Shown here piece by piece: positions 29,865 to 34,779 of a stretch of DNA of 34,779 nucleotides (within the stretch, counting starts at the first letter, position 1; each line of letters starts with the position of its first letter). Position numbers and translations under genes: made by a program. The stretch comes from Entrophospora sp. SA101 (Eukaryota > Glomeromycota > Glomeromycetes > Entrophosporales > Entrophosporaceae). The stretch spans positions 45,076-79,854 of the forward strand of contig CAUDNR010002079.1 of assembly GCA_958430865.1 (NCBI GenBank), read 5' to 3'. The notes beneath the pieces are model-generated. The model was given only the letters and a program-made list of their open reading frames with translations. It did not search any database and was not told the origin of the DNA.

Positions 29865-30239
29865 CCAGAGGAACCACTAAAACCTTGATTACTTAACAAC
29901 TCTGCAAGTTTCATACATTTGTGTTTAATAATGGAATCTGTAATTGTTAAATTACATTCAAGAGCCTTTTCAATCCATAAAATTAAAGCATCTTCAATGT
30001 TAGTAAATGGTGCAATAAATGGTCTTTTTAATTTTGCTCGATGGGAATTTGGATCGATTTTAAGCCATTTGTCAGACTCCTTTAATATGTCACTAACTTA
30101 GCTTGCGCCGATTCAAAACTGGTTCGCTAAATCAATATTTCTTGGTTCGGGTTATTTTTTTTTTTAAGATACATAATCCGCGTTTTTGTACTGCAGTAAT
30201 ATATACACATTTTTTGGAGGAAGATGATTGTTGAGACAT
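29840..30239 (-). pseudogene. Pogo/Tigger-type transposase relic (CENP-B-like DNA-binding region)
   Basis: The minus strand from ATG at 30239 starts MSQQSSSSKKCVYITAVQKR and continues GLCILKKKNNPNQEIL, the first helix-turn-helix of CENP-B/Tigger proteins (pattern QK-x2-IC-x-(Y/L)-x3-NP-x2-(S/N)Q). After a frame break near 30140 come ILKESDKWL, then HRAKLKRPFIAPFTNIEDAL, LWIEKALECNLTITDSIIKH and KLAELLSNQGFSGSSGWL. This matches the second (Tc5/CENPB) helix-turn-helix up to the SxGWLxxF motif. At that point the family sequence stops and the foldback element begins, so the catalytic DDE region is missing. The plus-strand frame at 29919-30101 is antisense to this relic. Broken frame and missing catalytic part make it non-functional. 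Confidence 0.75.
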
Positions 30240-31138
30240 TTTTAAATAATTTTTTTAATTGTATAAAAATTTTTTTTTTTTATGATTATAACATCAATAT
30301 AGTAAATGGTAGTAAATTTGATGAATTGGAAATTTATCAAGTAGTTAATAAATAAATATTAAAAAATTCAAAAATACCAAAGTCTAATCATTATTATTAG
30401 AATTCATTTATATATTTATTTATATGTGTTTGGACAAATGACTGTGCCGCGTAAACGGAATATGAGATTTTCTTTGGAGAAAAAACAGTTTCAGTCCAGA
30501 ATGAGTTTCGAAATAAACAACAAAACTATTATAGAGAAGTAGAAGTAATTGTGCCGTTGCAAGTAGCTATAGAATAAAACACTATTATATATAATTTGAT
30601 AAACTTTAGCCATTTAAGAATGTAACCTCTGATATGATTGTCCGGTTTAACCGCGGTTTGGTTTACACATTTCAAACCACAGTTTAATTGTTTAGGTTGA
30701 ACCATGATAAGCCCCGGTTTGAAACTGAAACTGATTATATACACGTTACATTCCTTAAACGTTATATAATTAATTTTTATTGGACGGACCAACTTATCGT
30801 GGCCCTAGATTTATAGATAACGTTTTTATTGATTGAATTTTGAATTTTCAATAATGTAATAGTCGTTTTTCAAAAAGATAAATATGTATTATTACTGTTA
30901 CCGCTATTGTTACTGCCATTATCAATACCGCCACCATTCAATTCAAAACTCTAGTTTAACAATGGGTTTTCAAATTGGTTTAACAAAATTAAGTTATGTT
31001 CCTTAAAAAAATTTTCTTTCCGCAAGAATATCAAGTTCAAAGTAACAAAAGAGTTGATAATGTCCACCACTTCAACTTCATTTGTTCAAGTTTTTGATAC
31101 AATAATTCAATTTGAATACATGACATTACACTTATACC

Positions 31139-31172
<34 letters not shown>

Positions 31173-31388
31173 AGTTTAAATTCCTAATTATTAACGAATC
31201 ATTAGAACTATTTCAAAAGTAGATGAATATTTTACGAAATTCAGAAGTGCCGTCCACATATAGTGGAATTGGAAAAACTTCACTGATACCATATCTGATG
31301 AAGATGATAGTAGTGATGTTTAAAAATAACTTTAATTGTTGGAACGAACAAATTTTTTTTTCATTTATTTATAAACTTGGGTTTGAAC
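30240..31388. other. Intergenic, no gene recognised
   Basis: AT-rich. A patch at about 30640-30730 repeats GGTTT/AAACC words (GTCCGGTTTAACCGCGGTTT) in both orientations. An ATC microsatellite is at 31139-31172. The frames at 30529-30792 and 31223-31417 are not convincing. Confidence 0.45.
31139..31172. repeat. ATC trinucleotide microsatellite
   Basis: About eleven perfect TCA units in non-coding DNA just upstream of the hAT relic. Confidence 0.9.
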
Positions 31389-32565
31389 TAATGATACCTG
31401 ACGAAATGTTTTTGTAGGCGGGAATTTATTTCGTCAAATCATTGTTAATTTCGTCACATTTGGCGAAATGGTAAAATGTGGTAAATTGACGAAATGTGAC
31501 GAAAAGAGGAAAATGTGACGAAAAGAGGAAAATGCGACGAAAAGGGGAAATGTGACGAAAAGGAGATATTATAAACAATTCTAAAAATTATAATAATTAC
31601 AAGAACTTGCAATAAAACTTTTTTCTGTTGTTCCACATAGTGCTAGCTGCGAGCGAAATTTTTCAAATTTAGGTTGGTTATATAGTACAAGAAGGCATAA
31701 TTTCAATTTAGAAAAAGTAGAAGATATGTCAAAAATCTATAGTTATTACCTTGCACAAACTAAAAAGGAAATTCAATATTATGGGCAGAAATTATCAGAA
31801 GAAGAGCTTAAAAAATTAATAAATGATACAGGACTTATTTCTGATGATAGTGATGATGATGATGATGATACAGCGAATGATTTTTCTGGTGAAGATGAAG
31901 AGGTATTAAATAATATACAGAACCAATTTCTGGATATATGTGAAATCATGGATTTAAATAATGAAGTATTTTGTGATAGTAATGCTGAATCTTTAGTTGA
32001 AACTAATCAAGATGAATCAATTTACGAATTTTCTGATAATAATTATAATCCAAGAGATTTAGTAAAAGATACCTTTGTTGAAGAAGATGAATTTGAAAGT
32101 GAACATAATTCAGAAATAGTTATTTTCATGATCATTGCGAAGTTAATGAAACTGATAGAAATAATTATTTAGAACGAGAATGTTATGATATTGATAACAA
32201 TTCTGGAAATAATACAAATGAAAATGAAGATGATGATAATAATTCTCAAAAATTAGTTAGAAAAAATACAAACTAGAAGAAACATAATTTACGTAGCTCA
32301 TCCAAATTTGACTCGGACAAAAGAGTAAAAAAATAAAAAAATTATTAAATTTTCTCTTTATATTTTAAATTTTAAATTATTATTGCAGATTATTACAAAA
32401 ATTTCTTTATGAAAATGGTTATTTTTTCTCTCTTGCCAATTTTTTCTTTTCGTCAACTTTTCCTCTTTTTCCTTTTCGTCCAATATGCTCTTCGCGGTAA
32501 ATTACATTTCGTCATGTAACATTTCGTCAGTTGACTAAATGTCGATCATTTCTTCAGGTCATTAC
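31389..32565. mobile_element. Decayed hAT-type element with TTTCGTC/GACGAAA subterminal repeats
   Basis: The left part (31420-31564) has many GACGAAA/TTTCGTC words, including four tandem copies of an 18-bp unit AAATGTGACGAAAAGAGG with small changes. The right part (32449-32530) has the same motifs. Candidate outer ends are CCTGACGAAATG at 31397-31408 and the inverse CATTTCTTCAGG at 32547-32558 (one mismatch), both extended by AATGA. Between them lies a hAT transposase C-terminus. Short-motif clusters inside both ends are normal for hAT transposons. No 8-bp target duplication was identified, so borders are tentative. Confidence 0.55.
31597..32276 (+). pseudogene. hAT transposase C-terminal fragment with acidic tail, frameshifted
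   Basis: The frame open from 31597 contains AIKLFSVVPHSASCERNFSN and LGWLYSTRRHNFNLEKV, the hAT dimerisation signature (SxxCER-x-FS-x3-R-x2-L). It continues past the usual family end into a very acidic tail (SDDSDDDDDDTANDFSGEDE). The frame is lost near 32120; the continuing frame reads DHCEVNETDRNN and then Asn/Asp-rich text to a stop at 32274-32276. The catalytic and BED zinc-finger parts are missing upstream, where only the motif array lies. It is therefore an internally deleted copy. Confidence 0.8.
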
Positions 32566-33154
32566 CCGTGACCTTTTTTGGGGGATTGTGCATCTTGTTT
32601 TTTCTTTAAATGTTTTAATAATTTTTCTTGTATTATTGTGTCCCAGGTGATTGATTACTTTGTTTTTGAAAATCAATTCATCATTTAAAGTGCGAACTCA
32701 TGTGTTTTTCTCTAAATAAGGATAACATGCACCCAACCACCAATAAAATTGGATATTTTCATGATGCTGCTCAAATTTGCGGACATTACATATTTTAAAT
32801 CAAAGGGATCTGAAAATATAAAGTTAACTGAATTCAAAATCAGAAAAAAAACAGACTCTCAATATGAAGATTCACTATATCAAGATTTTGTTGGTCATAA
32901 AATTTGCATTTGGATTTACTTTTTGTTTTAGTGTATTTATTTATACTATATTCAATATTTTTATTACAAGAGAAATTAAAGAAGCATTTATAATATTAAA
33001 TATTATTACTATTACTATTCGAATATTCACATTTGTATTAGTATTAGTATTAGGTATTAAAATAATTATTATATTAATATATTAATATTTGAATGTCCGC
33101 AACACTTTCAAATATTAATATCCGTAATACTCATAATACTTAATATTAATTAAG
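32566..33154. other. Spacer between two hAT relics
   Basis: AT-rich DNA with ATT/ATA runs near 32990-33080. CGGACATT at about 32779 and its partner GAATGTCCGCAAC near 33090 form a weak inverted pair that may mark ends of a further small element. Frames at 32749-32931 and 32864-33085 are not convincing. Confidence 0.35.
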
Positions 33155-33388
33155 ATGCCTTCAGTAACAGTAAATGATGGCATTATTTTAATTAGTGAAG
33201 AAGAAACAATTTCTAATTTTTCACCAGATCCCATCATCAATGATAGCTTATGTAGACCACCAAATAAAAAAAATATAAACTTTTGACGAAACATGAAGTC
33301 CTATACATCTGTTCCTGCAGAGCAGTTATTTAGTGATGCTGGAAACTATATTACACTAAAGCGTAAAAAATTAAAACCTGATGAGTAG
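33155..33388 (+). pseudogene. Internally deleted hAT transposase remnant
   Basis: A single frame starts MPSVTVNDGIILISEEETIS, passes one stop at 33284-33286, and then reads KSYTSVPAEQLFSDAGNYIT followed by LKRKKLKPDE and a stop. The second half is the hAT dimerisation block (TSVPxExLFSDAG-x2-I-x3-R-x2-L-x-P). The first half resembles an acidic N-terminal leader. Start and end of a transposase therefore lie within 234 bp, meaning that nearly the whole gene between them was lost by deletion. It lies 150 bp upstream of the kinase gene. Confidence 0.7.
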
Positions 33389-33538
33389 AAAAGTTGAATA
33401 GGATTAGCAAATATAATATTTGGTTTTTAAAATTTGATACAGGGTCACAAAAAAAAAATACCACAAAAAGAAATGTTGTGTCAAATAGAAAATAATTTGT
33501 TTATTTTTTTTAAAAAAATTAAATATTAAAAAATTAAA

Positions 33539-34779
33539 ATGTCCTTTAATAACTTATATAGTTTATTAACACAAGATAGAAGAGAATTACTACTTAAAAT
33601 TTATAACGAAATGGATAGTAATGCTACATCTGCTTTTCCAACTGTTTCTGACAGTGAAAATTATAAAAGTTATTTTTTACAATTAGTCAAAGAAAACAAA
33701 GAACTATTAGAAAATGAAAAGGAATTTTGTGGGGAAAGGTTTATTTATAATTTTGAATTAAACAATGCAATTAATAAACATGGTGAACCAAGAGAATGCA
33801 ATAATTGTAAAGCAGAAAGATACTCTGATAAATATTGTGAAAAGTGTATTAGTCTACACTTACAGAGCCTTTTTAGTACTTGGACATCTGGAAATGAGAT
33901 AATTGATAGTTTTATTCAAGAGTGTCAACAGCTTTCATCTCTTCCGCAGCATATTATAGAATGGATACCTTATGAGCAATTTTATGATATAAAAAAGTTA
34001 ACAGAGGGTGGATTCAGTTCTATTTATACTGCTGTATGGACAAGAGGAACTATTGATGATTATGATGAAAATAAAAAGGAGTTTAATTATTTTGGAGCTC
34101 AGTCTGTTGTATTAAAATCATTAAATAATTCAAGTAATCTAGGAAAACCTTTTTTTGATGAGGTAATTAATTTTATTTAAAATAAACTAAATTAAATCAC
34201 TTTATTTATATAATTAATTATTAATTTCAGGCATTGAATTATTGCAAAATTAAATCAAACACAATTGTTTCTTGTTTTGGTATAACTAAATCCCCAGAAA
34301 ATGGAAATTATGCAATAGTTCTTAATTATCATTCAGAGGGAAATTTAAGAGATCATATACAAAAAAATCATTATAATTTAACATTAAAAGATAGAATTAA
34401 TATTTTTATGAATTTATGTGATGCATTATATTTTATACATAAAAAGGATTTAATTCATTGTGATTTACATAGTGGTAATATACTTGTGCAAGGAGGTGGT
34501 TGTTATATCACAGATTTTGGATTATGTGGACCAGTTGATGAAAAATCATAAATAAAATTTATGGAATTGTACCTTATATTGCACCAGAACTATTCAGAGG
34601 AAAAAAACACACAAAAGAAACAGATGTTTATAGTGTTGGGATGTTAATTTGGGAAATATTTGCAGGACATCCACCATTTGATGATACAGCACATGATTTT
34701 TGTTTGCAATTAAAAATATGTGAAGGTTTACGACCACCAATATTACCAGGAATGCCTGATGATTATGTACAAATGATGC
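33539..34779 (+). pseudogene. TKL-like protein kinase gene, interrupted by a frameshift, runs off the window
   Basis: Exon 1 is 33539-34162 and exon 2 starts at 34231; the 68-bp intron begins GTAATT and ends TTTCAG. The N-terminal 140 residues include CNNC (87-90) and CEKC (100-103), a likely zinc-binding pair seen ahead of kinase domains in this fungal family. The kinase domain has LTEGGFSSIY as nucleotide loop, VVLK with K193, E208 in FFDEAL, HCDLHSGNIL (H284-C-D286, N291) and an intact DFG at 303-305, so it looks catalytically competent. At 34549 a stop ends the frame. The rest (IYGIVPYIAPELFRG, DVYSVGMLIWEIFAG, LRPPILPGMPDDYV) continues in another frame from 34551 to the window end, as though two bases (TA) had been inserted. 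This may be a pseudogene or an assembly error. The DNA just upstream carries a hAT relic. Confidence 0.8.

Noticed and set aside
29919..30101. 60-codon plus frame
   Set aside because: It is antisense to the recognisable CENP-B-like region of the Tigger relic.

Overview
The window is AT-rich nuclear DNA from a fungus, most likely an arbuscular mycorrhizal fungus of the Rhizophagus type. Three things point there: short GT-AG introns of about 75-210 bp in compact genes; a kinase joined to Sel1 repeats plus a second kinase with the lineage-style Cys-rich N-terminus; and a high load of decayed Tc1/mariner, pogo/Tigger and hAT transposons with many small foldback elements. The species call is inference from family make-up, not from a database search.

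Region by region. 1-238: the 3' end of an SYG1/XPR1-type phosphate exporter. 239-5367: non-coding DNA and relics, with a TGTCTAAA repeat cluster, a 47-bp-arm hairpin and a probable broken gene at 3169-4291. 5368-6238 (-): an unrecognised two-exon coiled-coil protein with a Ser-rich tail. 6239-10699: about 4.5 kb without a recognisable gene. 10700-13911: a small housekeeping block with exosome subunit CSL4 (six exons), mitochondrial ATP synthase subunit e (three exons) and a convergent Asn-rich ORF; an assembly gap at 12129-12138 lies between the first two. 14213-14284 (-): tRNA-Phe. 16370-18119: repeat-flanked relics and a MITE with perfect 30-bp inverted ends. 20006-22749: a six-exon gene whose 768-aa product joins an MLKL-like four-helix bundle, a kinase fold that looks catalytically dead, and Sel1 repeats. 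23031-23104: tRNA-Asn. 24910-33388: a transposon graveyard containing a nine-unit array that looks like tandem introns, a complete-ended Tc1/mariner with a broken transposase, a foldback element inside a Tigger relic, and two hAT relics. 33539-34779: a TKL-like kinase gene broken by a frameshift and running off the window.

The working genes are unrelated housekeeping functions (RNA decay, respiration, translation, phosphate transport) beside lineage-specific signalling genes; nothing suggests operons. The two observations most worth following are the MLKL-like pseudokinase with Sel1 repeats and the intron-like tandem array at 26680-27512. All exon borders were placed by eye from reading frame, splice consensus and family resemblance.
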